Of a stretch of DNA of 64,000 bases, positions 1 to 8,474 are shown in pieces. Each line of letters begins with the position of its first letter. The stretch's first letter is position 1. The translations under genes were made by a program, and so were the position numbers. Under the pieces are notes generated by a model that had not been told where the DNA came from, searched no databases, and worked only from the letters and a program-made list of their open reading frames with translations. Source of the stretch: Prauserella endophytica (GTDB taxonomy: Bacteria; Actinomycetota; Actinomycetes; Mycobacteriales; Pseudonocardiaceae); the NCBI RefSeq assembly GCF_005146945.1, contig NZ_SWMS01000008.1:186001-250000 (forward strand). Reading direction: 5' to 3'.

Positions 1-344
1 ATGAGCGCGGACTCGCGCTTGTGGTGTGTGGCCGCGTCAACCCAGGTCAGCTGGCCCCCGGCGGGCGCAAGCACCTGCTCCGGCGGCTCAGCCGAGGGAA
101 TGACGTCCCCTGTCAGGCCGTAACGGGTCAACTCGGCCCAGATGTGGGGCTGACGCCAGTGCACATACGTCCCGCCGATATCAACCGGCTGACCATTCGA
201 GAATCGCGATGTCCACGTCCTGCCCCCGATCCGGTCGCGCCCCTCGAGCACCAACGTACGGAAGCCTCGTGTTGCGCACTCCCGTGCTGCGGTTGCACCG
301 GCGAAACCCGCGCCGATGACAATTACGTCATAACGTTTCGACAT
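1..344 (-). CDS. Flavin-containing amine oxidase (N-terminal part, cut by window edge)
   Basis: Read on the minus strand from the ATG at 344, preceded by GGGAGAAG, the frame stays open to the window edge and gives about 114 residues. The start (MSKRYDVIVIGAGFAGATAA) is an FAD-binding Rossmann fold with GxGxxG. It is followed by an LEGRDRIGGRTWT segment, the second FAD/pyrophosphate motif of the monoamine oxidase family, and by GGTYVHW. These enzymes oxidise primary to tertiary amines to imines with O2; the substrate cannot be told from this part. The gene diverges from the TMADH-like gene at 709 across a regulatory region repeated elsewhere, so both probably serve the same amine pathway. Confidence 0.85.
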   Translation of the reverse strand, partial: MSKRYDVIVIGAGFAGATAARECATRGFRTLVLEGRDRIGGRTWTSRFSNGQPVDIGGTYVHWRQPHIWAELTRYGLTGDVIPSAEPPEQVLAPAGGQLTWVDAATHHKRESAL

Positions 345-434
345 CACTTCTCCCTTTGTTATAAGAGCCGTCAAAGAGCCGATAGCAACCCGCACCGTCC
401 AATGAAGCGAGCGTGAGTCCAGTCGGATAGTTGC

Positions 435-470
435 GGTCGCATGACTGGATCGCGTGACCATCATGCGACC
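435..470. promoter_or_regulatory. Perfect 10-bp inverted repeat, probable operator
   Basis: GGTCGCATGA (435-444) and TCATGCGACC (461-470) are perfect reverse complements separated by 16 bases. The half-site core TCGCATG/CATGCGA recurs as an inverted repeat at 4406-4425, at the left end of the other copy of this regulatory region. Position between divergent amine oxidase and dehydrogenase genes suggests a repressor or activator site; no regulator gene for it is evident nearby. Confidence 0.6.
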
Positions 471-603
471 GGCCATCGCCAGTGTCAACAAGGACCCCGG
501 CCCGTGGGCACCGTGCACAGTGGGTCTTTGCGGAGTTTGTCGTGTGTGCCGAATCGTCGTTGCGTCGTCTTGGTTAGCGTGGGGTGATCTGTTCTGGAGG
601 GAT
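436..603 (+). repeat. Duplicated upstream regulatory region, copy A
   Basis: This stretch aligns with 4417-4570. Shared blocks include GATCGC(G/T)TGACCATC near the left end, CAGTGTCAAC, GTGCACAGT and, at 535-601, a block almost identical to 4501-4567 (TTGTCGT.TGTGCCGAATC followed by TGGTTAGCGT and CTGGAGGG). Both copies lie in divergent promoter regions before catabolic operons. In this copy the CTGGAGGG Shine-Dalgarno-like sequence is followed directly by an ATG at 601 that opens a frame running past the real gene start at 709, so a short leader ORF is possible. A shared promoter/operator is my inference. Confidence 0.7.
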
Positions 604-708
604 GAGAAGCGGCGGCAAACCCGGAACGGAACTCGACGGCACGAGATCACCGCCGCCCCGGGCATCAGGACATCGAGTCCTGGACATCAAAGACCTGAGG
701 GAGACCCC

Positions 709-2898
709 ATGCCCCGCGACCCCCGCCACGATGTCCTCTTCGAACCGTTGCGGATCGGCCCGAAGCTCATGCGCAACCGCTTCTATCAAGCTCCGCACTG
801 TGTTGGGTTCGGCGCAGAGCGCCCCGGCGCCGAGGCCTACCTTCGAGCGATGAAGGCCGAGGGCGGGTGGGCGGTGGTCAACACAGAAGCCGCACTGGTC
901 AGCCCGGAGGACGACTACGGGGGCTTCACCACCCAGACGCGAGTGTCCGACGATCGACAAATCGCGAACCTGGAACTCTATGTCGAACGGGCGCACGAGC
1001 ACGGTGCCCTGGCCGGGATACAGCTACTGGCCATGGGCCGGGACGCCACCGGCATGAGCACCCGCGAACCCGGCGGTGGTGCGACACGGGCGGTCAGCGA
1101 TTCACTCTGGTGGGCTGCCGCTTATGAGATGGACCGCGACGATATCCGGGAACTCGAGGACCTCTACGTGGCCGCGGCCCTACGCGCACGGCGCGCCGGC
1201 GCCGACATTGTGAATATCGCGGGAGCAGAGGGAGCGGGGCTCCCGCTCCAGTTTCTGATGGCTCGGCACAACCGCCGCACCGACGAGTACGGAGGCAGTT
1301 TCGGAAACCGCGCCCGCCTCTGGCTGGAGGTCCTGGAACGTGTCCGAGAGGCCGTCGGAGACGAATGCGCGGTGACCACCCGACTCTGCGTCGACACCCT
1401 TCATGGGACCGCCGAGGGCATCAGGGCCGAGGAGGAAGGCGCGGCGTTCATCGAACTGGCCGACCATCTGGTGGATTTCTGGGACCTTCAGGTCGGGGGC
1501 GAGACCCTGGATCGCTGGGTCCGTGACGCGGGCACCTCCCGCTTCTATCCGGAGGATTTCCAGGGCAGATGGGTCCGAGCGGTCCGGTCTTGCACCGACA
1601 AGCCGATCGTCGGGGTCGGACGTTTCACGAACCCGGATACGATGGCCGAACTGGTGCGTACCCGCAAACTCGACATGATCGGTGCGGCGAGGCCGTCGAT
1701 CGCAGATCCGTTCCTGCCGAAGAAAATCGACGAGGGAAGGCTGGGCGACATCCGCGAGTGCATCGGCTGCAACGTCTGCATCTCCCGGGTCAACGCCGGC
1801 GCGCATATCATCTGCACCCAGAACCCGACGCTGGGGGAGGAGTACCGACGCGGCTGGCACCCCGAGCGGTTCTCCACGGCCCGCAATGCCGAGGCCAGCG
1901 TGCTCGTAGTCGGGGGCGGACCCGCCGGGATGGAATGCGCGATCACCCTCGGCAAGCGCGGCATGGCCGGGGTGCACCTGGTTGAGGCCGATGCCGAGCT
2001 GGGTGGGCACTTCCACTGGGTACCGCGGCTACCCGGACTGGCCGAGTGGGGCAGAGTCGTGGACTGGCGCAAGAATCAGCTCGCGGCACTCGACAACGTC
2101 TCGGTCGTCACCGGGACCCGGCTCAACGTCGCCGACGTACTCGACTACGGGGCCGACATCATCGTGTGCGCGACCGGTTCGCACTGGGCGACCGACGGGC
2201 TCAACGGGCCTTCGCAGTCCCCGGTACCCGGTGCGGACGCGGCGTTGCCCTGGATCCTCACACCCGAGCAGATCATGGTCGACGACAAGCCGGTGCCGGG
2301 GGAGCGCGTCGTCGTCTATGACTGCGAGTCCTACTTCGTCGGAGTCAGTCTCGCCGAACGCCTCGCCCGGTCCGGTCACCAGGTCACACTGATCACGCCG
2401 ATGCCTGGTCCCGCAATGTATCTGGGCCTCACCGGCGAAGCTATCGAGATGATGCCGCTGCTCGCCGAGCTCGGCGTCGAGATCGTGCCCGCCCACCTGA
2501 TCACCGAAGTCGGCGACCGGGTGCTATACGGGCGCCCACGACACGACCCCGGCGCCTCGCCGGCGGTGTGGGAGACGGACGCACTCGTGCTCACCACGCA
2601 ACGGATCGCTGACAACGGCCTGTACCGCGCACTTAAGGCTGACCGGGGTGCGTTGCGCGCGGCCGAAATCTCCGGGCTGTACCAGGCCGGAGACGGCCGC
2701 GCGCCGCGCCAGCAGGTCGCCGACGCGATCTTCGACGCGCACCGGCTCGCCCGCGAGATCGACACCGCCGATCCCCGTCGGCCGCTGCCCTACGTGCCTG
2801 AGGAACGCCTCCTCGGCATGACGGCCAAGGACTACGACGCGATCGTGGACCCATCCCGCGACGACGTCGGGCGCAGCACCGTACTGGAACGGCCATGA
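709..2898 (+). CDS. Trimethylamine dehydrogenase-family FMN/4Fe-4S oxidoreductase, altered substrate site
   Basis: The ATG at 709 follows GAGGGAG and gives 729 residues, the usual length for trimethylamine dehydrogenase (TMADH). Domain order is an FMN TIM barrel (about 1-340), a 4Fe-4S cluster at Cys351/354/357/369, and an NAD(P)/ADP-like Rossmann region (from about 395, VLVVGGGPAGME). Cys31 in QAPHCVG matches the cysteine that binds FMN covalently in TMADH, and CTQN..GEEYRRGWHPE is nearly the same. By eye against Methylophilus TMADH, however, bowl residues Tyr60 and Trp355 are Ala61 and Val361, and the Tyr169/His172 pair is Ala171/Glu174. It is therefore probably a dehydrogenase or demethylase for another amine. 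The frame is open upstream to 454, but the ribosome site and homology begin at 709. Confidence 0.85.
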   Translation: MPRDPRHDVLFEPLRIGPKLMRNRFYQAPHCVGFGAERPGAEAYLRAMKAEGGWAVVNTEAALVSPEDDYGGFTTQTRVSDDRQIANLELYVERAHEHGALAGIQLLAMGRDATGMSTREPGGGATRAVSDSLWWAAAYEMDRDDIRELEDLYVAAALRARRAGADIVNIAGAEGAGLPLQFLMARHNRRTDEYGGSFGNRARLWLEVLERVREAVGDECAVTTRLCVDTLHGTAEGIRAEEEGAAFIELADHLVDFWDLQVGGETLDRWVRDAGTSRFYPEDFQGRWVRAVRSCTDKPIVGVGRFTNPDTMAELVRTRKLDMIGAARPSIADPFLPKKIDEGRLGDIRECIGCNVCISRVNAGAHIICTQNPTLGEEYRRGWHPERFSTARNAEASVLVVGGGPAGMECAITLGKRGMAGVHLVEADAELGGHFHWVPRLPGLAEWGRVVDWRKNQLAALDNVSVVTGTRLNVADVLDYGADIIVCATGSHWATDGLNGPSQSPVPGADAALPWILTPEQIMVDDKPVPGERVVVYDCESYFVGVSLAERLARSGHQVTLITPMPGPAMYLGLTGEAIEMMPLLAELGVEIVPAHLITEVGDRVLYGRPRHDPGASPAVWETDALVLTTQRIADNGLYRALKADRGALRAAEISGLYQAGDGRAPRQQVADAIFDAHRLAREIDTADPRRPLPYVPEERLLGMTAKDYDAIVDPSRDDVGRSTVLERP

Positions 2899-2931
2899 CC
2901 CCGCCCTGACCATGCGAGGAGGAATCACCCC

Positions 2932-3246
2932 ATGCCCGAACTCGTCGTCGCGTTGATCACGCTGCACTCCGACGATCTGCACCAGCGATACCAGACCTGG
3001 CTCCGGGAGGTCGACCAGCCGACCGCCGAGCGCATGCCGGGCGTGGTGAGCTTCCAGGTGTATCGGCTCGGTGAACCGGCGCTCAGCGGGGTGCCCGCGC
3101 CGGACCACCAGTACCTCGAACTCATCGAGATCGACGACCTCGATGCGTACCGGCGGTCGGCGGCCGCGGTTCCTGCCGCGTTCTTCGAGCAGTTCCGCAG
3201 CTACGTCTCGTCCGCGGCCTCGGCGTGCACAGTGCGCGTGGTTTGA
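2932..3246 (+). CDS. Small dimeric alpha/beta-barrel protein (RedY/HapK-like)
   Basis: A 104-residue protein starting at an ATG after GGAGGAATCACCCC, 33 bases downstream of the TMADH-like gene and probably cotranscribed with it. It reads beta-alpha-beta (ELVVALITL, then GVVSFQVYRL, then YLELIEIDDLDAYR), the ferredoxin-like pattern of EthD/Dabb/RedY proteins that dimerise into a barrel. Members often act on small unstable intermediates or have no known activity. The precise family is a guess from the pattern. Its position suggests it handles the product of the upstream oxidoreductase. Confidence 0.55.
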   Translation: MPELVVALITLHSDDLHQRYQTWLREVDQPTAERMPGVVSFQVYRLGEPALSGVPAPDHQYLELIEIDDLDAYRRSAAAVPAAFFEQFRSYVSSAASACTVRVV

Positions 3247-3259
3247 GCCCGTACCGCAC

Positions 3260-4317
3260 TCAATGTGCGAGCATTTTCCGTGGATTGTCAACGAGCAGCT
3301 GGTCGAGCTCGGCCTGGGATACGCCTTCCGAGCGCAGCTCCGGGACGATGTTCTTCAGAAGGTGTCCATAGCCGAAGCCGCCGTACTTCTCATGGCTCAT
3401 CTTCATGCACACATCCTGCGAAAGCAGGAGCCGATCGCCGTATCCGGCTTCGGGCGCTGCCAATACCGCGTTGATCCGCTGCTTGTCGCTGGGACACCAG
3501 AATGACTTTCCGTTCGTCAAACCGTTGGCGTAGCAGTTCTCTTCTCCGAACGTGTCGTAGGCGATGTAGGCCCCACGCTCGACGATGCGGCGGTGGTATT
3601 CGAGGAATCCGTCGTCGAGTTCGCCGTCCATGTGCCCCACGACGACCCTGGCCGGATCGGCCCCCTCGGCTTCCAGGATGTCGAGCACGTCCAAGGCCAG
3701 CCTGCCGGTCGGATCCGTGTGCAGCGTGACAGCGACACCGGTACGGGCCGACACGCGCGCGGCGGCACGCAGTACCTTTTCCTCGCGTGCGTGCACCGGA
3801 TTCGACGTCCCGATCTCCCCGATGATGGCCCGCGCGTACGCCGGAGTCGCCGATGCCCTCGGACACCTCACGGAGGATGCCTTCCTCCACCCGTTCCACC
3901 GATTCGTCCTGAAAGGACGGAGGGTGCGCCACGTACACGTAGTGGCCGGAGCCGGCCACGATCTGCACGCCCGAGCGTTCGCTTATGGCCCTGAGCGCGG
4001 CAGGATCCCGTCCGATGTCGGGTAGCGTGACATCGACCAGGGTGCTGCCGCCGAGCCGCTTGTACTCGGCGAGCGCGTCGACGAGCAGGTCGACGTCGTC
4101 GACAACCAGATTGTCCGACATGAACAGCGGGCCGCGCCGTAGGAGCCCGAGCCGCTCCATCGACACCGGAGCCTCCGCGATCCGCGCGGCCTCCGGGTCC
4201 TCAGGCCGTTCCCAGTAACTACGGCGGTCGAACATCAGGTGCTCGTGTACCAAACTGATACCGATCTCTTCCGGAGCTATCGTCCCCCAGCACAGTGGTG
4301 ATCTTCGTGGTGGTCAT
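3260..4317 (-). pseudogene. Phosphotriesterase-family metal hydrolase with two frameshifts
   Basis: Starting at the ATG at 4317 (AAAAGGAG upstream) the frame begins MTTTKITTVLG and is lost in a run of five G (plus strand C run 4284-4288). Removing one base restores a frame with VHEHLMF. A second extra base at 3827-3831 separates EGIGDSGVRA from IIGEIGTS. With both repaired, a roughly 350-residue protein results with the whole metal site of the family: HEH, the GEIG glutamate, VTLHTDP, VVVGHMD and LLLSQD. Such enzymes are phosphotriesterases, lactonases or amidohydrolase-like hydrolases. Both changes are single bases in or next to G/C runs, so a sequencing error is as likely as real decay. It diverges from the molybdenum hydroxylase operon. 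Confidence 0.75.
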
Positions 4318-4405
4318 CGGCGACTCCTTTTGCGTCGTACAGCTGAGAAACTGCCGACGCCGAAGGGACCGCGAAACACCTGGACGGCGACGTCGGCGCT
4401 TGGTC

Positions 4406-4425
4406 TCGCATGGATAGTCATGCGA
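4406..4425. promoter_or_regulatory. Inverted repeat TCGCATG-N6-CATGCGA, probable operator
   Basis: Perfect 7-bp arms at 4406-4412 and 4419-4425. The same heptamer forms the arms of the inverted repeat at 435-470 but with a different spacing. It lies between the divergent phosphotriesterase-family gene and the molybdenum hydroxylase operon, at the left end of the repeated regulatory region. Confidence 0.6.
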
Positions 4426-4570
4426 CTTGATCGCTTGACCATCTTCGGACCGGTGGTGTTCAGTGTCAACCGTGCGTCGTGCACAGTCGGTTCTCGCGAG
4501 TTTTGTCGTTTGTGCCGAATCTTCGTTGCGTTGTCTTGGTTAGCGTCGGAGTGATCCAATCTGGAGGGAG
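4417..4570 (+). repeat. Duplicated upstream regulatory region, copy B
   Basis: This is the second copy of the sequence at 436-603, with a few small gaps. The right-hand 67 bases (4501-4567) are the best conserved. The copy ends in CTGGAGGGAG, which here is a normal ribosome site for the ATG at 4579. In copy A about 100 extra bases separate this sequence from the gene start. The sharing of an upstream region by unrelated downstream genes argues that the DNA, not a coding remnant, is what was kept. Confidence 0.7.
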
Positions 4571-4578
4571 GCGACAGG

Positions 4579-5403
4579 ATGCGGCCAGTGCCCTTCGATT
4601 ATGCCGATCCTGCTACAGTGGCCGAGGTCTGCGAGGTGATGCACCGATATGGCGGTGAGGCTGCGGTGCTTGCTGGTGGGCAGACGTTGGTGGCCCAGCT
4701 CAACAGTCGAGTTCGCAGACCTGCCATGGTCGTCGACCTGCGCAGGGTTGCCGGGCTGCGCGAGGTGACCGTCGACCGCGGCATCCTCATCATCGGTGCC
4801 GGCGTCACTCAGCGGGCTGTGGAGCAGCATCCCGACACGCCGGCCGTGCTGCGCGAGGCGCTCGCCCGCGTCGGCCACGTGCCCACTCGTAACCGTGGAA
4901 CGCTCGGGGGCAGTCTTGCCTTCGGCGATCCCCAGGGCGAATTGCCCACCACCGTGCTGGCGCTGGACGCGCGCGTCCGCGTGGCGTCCGTCCGCGGTGA
5001 GCGGGTGCTCGCGGTGGCAGATCTGTGGAGCGGCCCGTTTCGCACCGCGCTAGCCTCGGACGAACTGATCACCGCCGTGGAGGTACCGCTGCCCGAGGAT
5101 TCTCGATGGGCGTTCGAGCAGCGCGACTTCCGTCGCCACGGCAAGGCGACCGCCGTCGCCGGCTTCAGCAGCGGGCGGCTTGTGCTGGCGCTGGGCGGTG
5201 TTGGCACGCGCCCCTTGCTGGTCGACGACGAGCTGCTCGCCGGCCGCTCACCCGAGGCTGTCGGCTCCGCTGTCCGCGAGCTTGTCGTGCCGGCAGGCCC
5301 CGACCCGTACGTGTCTACCGGCCACCGTCGTCAGCTCGCCGCCACGGCAACCACGGCCGCACTGCACCGCGTCCTCACCACCACCCCTGTGGAGAACTCA
5401 TGA
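4579..5403 (+). CDS. Molybdenum hydroxylase, FAD-binding medium subunit (CoxM/XdhB-like)
   Basis: 274 residues, started by an ATG after GGAGGGAGGCGACAGG. It has the PCMH FAD-binding fold with AVLAGGQTLVAQLN (about residues 31-44) and TRNRGTLGGSLAFGDPQGE (about 108-126), the two pyrophosphate-binding loops typical of the medium subunit of xanthine dehydrogenase/CO dehydrogenase enzymes, and a short CO_deh_flav_C-like end. It passes electrons between the 2Fe-2S subunit and the acceptor. It is first in a medium-small-large order with ATGA overlaps, as in cox-type operons. Confidence 0.92.
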   Translation: MRPVPFDYADPATVAEVCEVMHRYGGEAAVLAGGQTLVAQLNSRVRRPAMVVDLRRVAGLREVTVDRGILIIGAGVTQRAVEQHPDTPAVLREALARVGHVPTRNRGTLGGSLAFGDPQGELPTTVLALDARVRVASVRGERVLAVADLWSGPFRTALASDELITAVEVPLPEDSRWAFEQRDFRRHGKATAVAGFSSGRLVLALGGVGTRPLLVDDELLAGRSPEAVGSAVRELVVPAGPDPYVSTGHRRQLAATATTAALHRVLTTTPVENS

Positions 5404-5927
5404 CCACGACGGAGCGGGCGACGCCCGGACAGCGAGCGCCGCGCGCGATCACGGTGCGCGTCAACGGCGAAGAGATCGAGGGCGCCGTCGAGCCGCGCAC
5501 CCACCTCGCCGACTTCCTGCGCGAGAAGGCGCAACTTACCGGCACCCACACCAGCTGTCACCAGGGCCCCTGTGGCGCGTGCACGGTGCTTGTCGACGGG
5601 CAGTCCGCCCGGTCGTGCCTCACGCTGGCAGTGCAGGCCGACGGGGCCGAGATCACGACCGTCGAGGGCATCGCCGATGGAAGCAGGCTCTCGCTGCTCC
5701 AGCAGGCTTTCATCGAACACTTCGGATTCCAATGTGGATACTGCACACCCGGCATGGTGGTCATCGGCGCCGAGATCCTCGCCGAGGCGGCCGCCGGCGC
5801 GGTGTTCACCCGCGACGACCTCCGAGTAAGGCTCTCGGCCAACCTTTGCCGCTGTACCGGATACATCGGCATCGTCAATGCTGTCGAAGCGGCACTGGCC
5901 GCTCAGGCACGGGGAGAATCCGCATGA
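5400..5927 (+). CDS. Molybdenum hydroxylase, 2Fe-2S small subunit (CoxS/XdhC-like)
   Basis: 175 residues, its ATG overlapping the stop of the medium subunit (ATGA). It carries a plant-type 2Fe-2S motif (CHQGPCGACTV) and a second cluster domain with CGYCTPGM and CRCTGY, the normal four-cysteine set. The N-terminal 20 residues before the ferredoxin fold are a little longer than usual and lack a twin-arginine signal, so the complex is probably cytoplasmic. It relays electrons from the molybdenum centre to FAD. Confidence 0.93.
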   Translation: MTTTERATPGQRAPRAITVRVNGEEIEGAVEPRTHLADFLREKAQLTGTHTSCHQGPCGACTVLVDGQSARSCLTLAVQADGAEITTVEGIADGSRLSLLQQAFIEHFGFQCGYCTPGMVVIGAEILAEAAAGAVFTRDDLRVRLSANLCRCTGYIGIVNAVEAALAAQARGESA

Positions 5928-8314
5928 CCGCTGCCGAACAGATTACCCCCGACCAGCGGCGCCTCGTTGGCAGCCGTGTTCCCAACCGCAACGGCGAGCG
6001 CTTCGTTCGCGGTGCTGGGCGCTACACCAGCGATATCCATTTGCCGCGCGAGGCGACAATGGCCTTGCTGCGCAGTCCGCACGCGCGCGCCCGGATCATC
6101 GAGATCGACACCTCCGCGGCTGCGGCGCTGGACGGTGTCTATGCCATCGCGACCGGAGCCGAGTTGTTCGATCGCATCGGCCCCCACGGCTACCTGTGGG
6201 ACTTGCCCGGCCAGAAGGTCGGCTCCGGGCGTCCGCTGGCACACGGCGAGGTGCGACATGTCGGCGAGCCGCTCGTGGCCGTCGTCGCGCGCGACCAGTA
6301 CGTGGCCGAGGATGCCGTCGAACTGATCCGAGTGGAGTACGAGCTGCTGTCGCCGGTGAACACGCCGGCACAGTCTCTGGCGGACAACGCGCCGGTCCTC
6401 CATCCAGACTGGGGCGACAACGTGCAGGTCGTCGCGACCTGGCCAGTCGAGATCCCCGGACTGCCGACGCCCCCCGACCCGACGCAGGCATTGGCGGGCG
6501 CACATCTGACGGTACGCGAGACCTGGACCTCCTCGCGCATCACCGCGGCATCCATGGAAGCTCGCGCGGTGGTCTGTGACTACGCACCCGGACCGGCGCT
6601 GACTTTGTACACCTCCACGCAGGCACCACACATCGTGCGCGAGGAGGTCGGCCGGATGCTCGGGGTCGCCGAGCACCGCATCCGGGTCATCGCCCCGCAC
6701 GTGGGCGGCGCGTTCGGCATGAAGGGAGTCTTCTACCCGGAGGAGGCGCTGGTCCCGTACTTCGCGATGCTGCTGCGTCGCCCGGTTCGCTGGGTCGAGC
6801 AGCGCGACGAGAGCTTCGTCGCGGACACCCCGTCGCGCGCGCAGGAGATGGACTTGGAGGTCGGCTTCGACGTCGACGGGCGCATCGTCGGGCTGCGCGC
6901 CCGGTATTCCATCGATCTGGGCAGTGCGCCGTCGTCCTGCGGCGCGGGAACCGGATGGGCTACGGGTGCTCTTCTTCCCGGGCCGTACGCGGTGCCAGCC
7001 GTGGACATCGTCGCCACAGGGGTGGTGACAGACAAATCACCGCTGGGCGCCTACCGCGGCTTCGGCCAGCCCGAGGCCAATTTCCCGCTGGAGCGCACTC
7101 TCGACATCGCCGCACGGCAGCTCGGACTCGACCCGGCCGAGATCCGCCGGCGCAACTTGGTTCCAGCAGCGAGCATGCCGTTCGTGACGGCCACAGGCAG
7201 CGTACTCGACAGCGGCGACTACACTGAGATGCTCGAGCTCATGCTCGCCCGCCCCTCTTACCAGGCCGCGCTCGCCGAGCGCGACGCCGGACGCGCGGCG
7301 GGCCGCGTGCTGGGCCTGGGGCTGGCTATGTACAACGAGAACACCAATTTCGGCCCATCCGGAATCCTGCCCCTGATCGGCGTCTCGACGGGCGGCTGGG
7401 ACACCGCGTCGGTGCGGATCGAGCCCGACGGCACTGTCCGCGTGGTCAGCAGCCAGACCCCGATGGGCCAGGGTATCGAGACCGCGTACGCCCAGGCCGC
7501 CGCGGACGAGTTCGGCGTGCCGCTCGACGCGGTCACCGTCGCATTCGGCGACACCGACTCGAGCCACTTCACCGGTTATGCCAGCGGTGCCAGCCGTGCC
7601 GCGGGGATCGGCGGCTCCTCAGTGCTCATGGCCGCGGGGAAGGTCCGTGAGAAGATGCGGGCGATCGCCGCGCACCTTCTGGAAGCCGCGGTTGATGATG
7701 TCGAGCTGACGGCGGGCGGACTCAGGGTCGCGGGCAGCGGCATGGATCCGATGCCGCTCGCGACTGTGGCCAAGGCCGCCTACCAGGGCGGGAACCTACC
7801 CGAGGGAATGGAGCCCGGCCTGGTCGCGGAGGCCGGGTACGACCCGCCGGGGATGGCGTTCTCGTACGGCGCGGTGGCCGCGCTCGTGGAGATCGGCCCC
7901 GAGACGGGGACGGTCCGGGTGCGTCGGCTGATCTTCGGCCACGACTGTGGCACCCAGCTCAACCCCGCGATCGTCGAGCACCAGGTGATCGGCGGTGCGG
8001 TGCAGGGCATCGGTGCGGCCCTGTCGGAGATGCTGCCATACGACGAGCACGGCCAGCCCTTCGCGCGGTCGTTCGCCGACTACCTGCTGCCGCAGGCCAC
8101 CGACGTGCCGGAGATCGACCTTTTCCACACCGAGCACCCGACACCGTTCACCCTGAACGGGGCGAAGGGCGTCGGCGAGAGCGGCGTCATCGCAGCGCCG
8201 TCGGCCATCGTCAACGCCATCCAGGACGCCCTGCCTGCAGGCGCTGCCCCTATCACCTCGATCCCCGTGCTGCCCGAGCGCGTGCTCGCCGGGCTACGCG
8301 GATGTCGGGCGTGA
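5924..8314 (+). CDS. Molybdenum hydroxylase, molybdopterin-binding large subunit (CoxL/XdhA-like)
   Basis: 796 residues starting at an ATG that overlaps the small-subunit stop. It has the aldehyde oxidase/xanthine dehydrogenase a/b hammerhead (GRYTSDIHLP onward) and the Mo-cofactor domains: VGGAFGMKG, GAYRGFGQPE, QTPMGQGIETAYAQ and the C-terminal GVGESGVIAAPSA with the base-catalyst glutamate. The active loop AYRGFGQ is not the AYRCSFR loop of true CO dehydrogenase, so the substrate is an organic molecule, probably an N-heterocycle or aldehyde hydroxylated next to nitrogen. Which one cannot be read from sequence. No molybdenum-cofactor maturation gene is seen beside it. Confidence 0.9.
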   Translation: MTAAEQITPDQRRLVGSRVPNRNGERFVRGAGRYTSDIHLPREATMALLRSPHARARIIEIDTSAAAALDGVYAIATGAELFDRIGPHGYLWDLPGQKVGSGRPLAHGEVRHVGEPLVAVVARDQYVAEDAVELIRVEYELLSPVNTPAQSLADNAPVLHPDWGDNVQVVATWPVEIPGLPTPPDPTQALAGAHLTVRETWTSSRITAASMEARAVVCDYAPGPALTLYTSTQAPHIVREEVGRMLGVAEHRIRVIAPHVGGAFGMKGVFYPEEALVPYFAMLLRRPVRWVEQRDESFVADTPSRAQEMDLEVGFDVDGRIVGLRARYSIDLGSAPSSCGAGTGWATGALLPGPYAVPAVDIVATGVVTDKSPLGAYRGFGQPEANFPLERTLDIAARQLGLDPAEIRRRNLVPAASMPFVTATGSVLDSGDYTEMLELMLARPSYQAALAERDAGRAAGRVLGLGLAMYNENTNFGPSGILPLIGVSTGGWDTASVRIEPDGTVRVVSSQTPMGQGIETAYAQAAADEFGVPLDAVTVAFGDTDSSHFTGYASGASRAAGIGGSSVLMAAGKVREKMRAIAAHLLEAAVDDVELTAGGLRVAGSGMDPMPLATVAKAAYQGGNLPEGMEPGLVAEAGYDPPGMAFSYGAVAALVEIGPETGTVRVRRLIFGHDCGTQLNPAIVEHQVIGGAVQGIGAALSEMLPYDEHGQPFARSFADYLLPQATDVPEIDLFHTEHPTPFTLNGAKGVGESGVIAAPSAIVNAIQDALPAGAAPITSIPVLPERVLAGLRGCRA

Positions 8315-8474
8315 TCGGCGGAACTTGGCTTTCGGTCCGGCTCGGAAGGGCAAGTCGAGGCCGGCGAATCCGGCGCCGAAGCTGGCAGACTGATCGGGGG
8401 GATGTGCTCGAGCGCGGACAGTATCGGCGATGTCGATGTGTTGCGCAGCGGCGGGCGCCAACCGGCATCGGAAC

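Noticed and set aside
454-708. N-terminal extension of the TMADH-like protein
   Set aside because: The frame is open but Cys/Arg-rich and unlike the family, and it runs through the duplicated promoter region; ribosome site and homology both begin at 709.
5924-8314. Aerobic carbon monoxide dehydrogenase
   Set aside because: Gene order is cox-like, but the large subunit has AYRGFGQ in place of the AYRCSFR loop needed for the Cu-Mo site.
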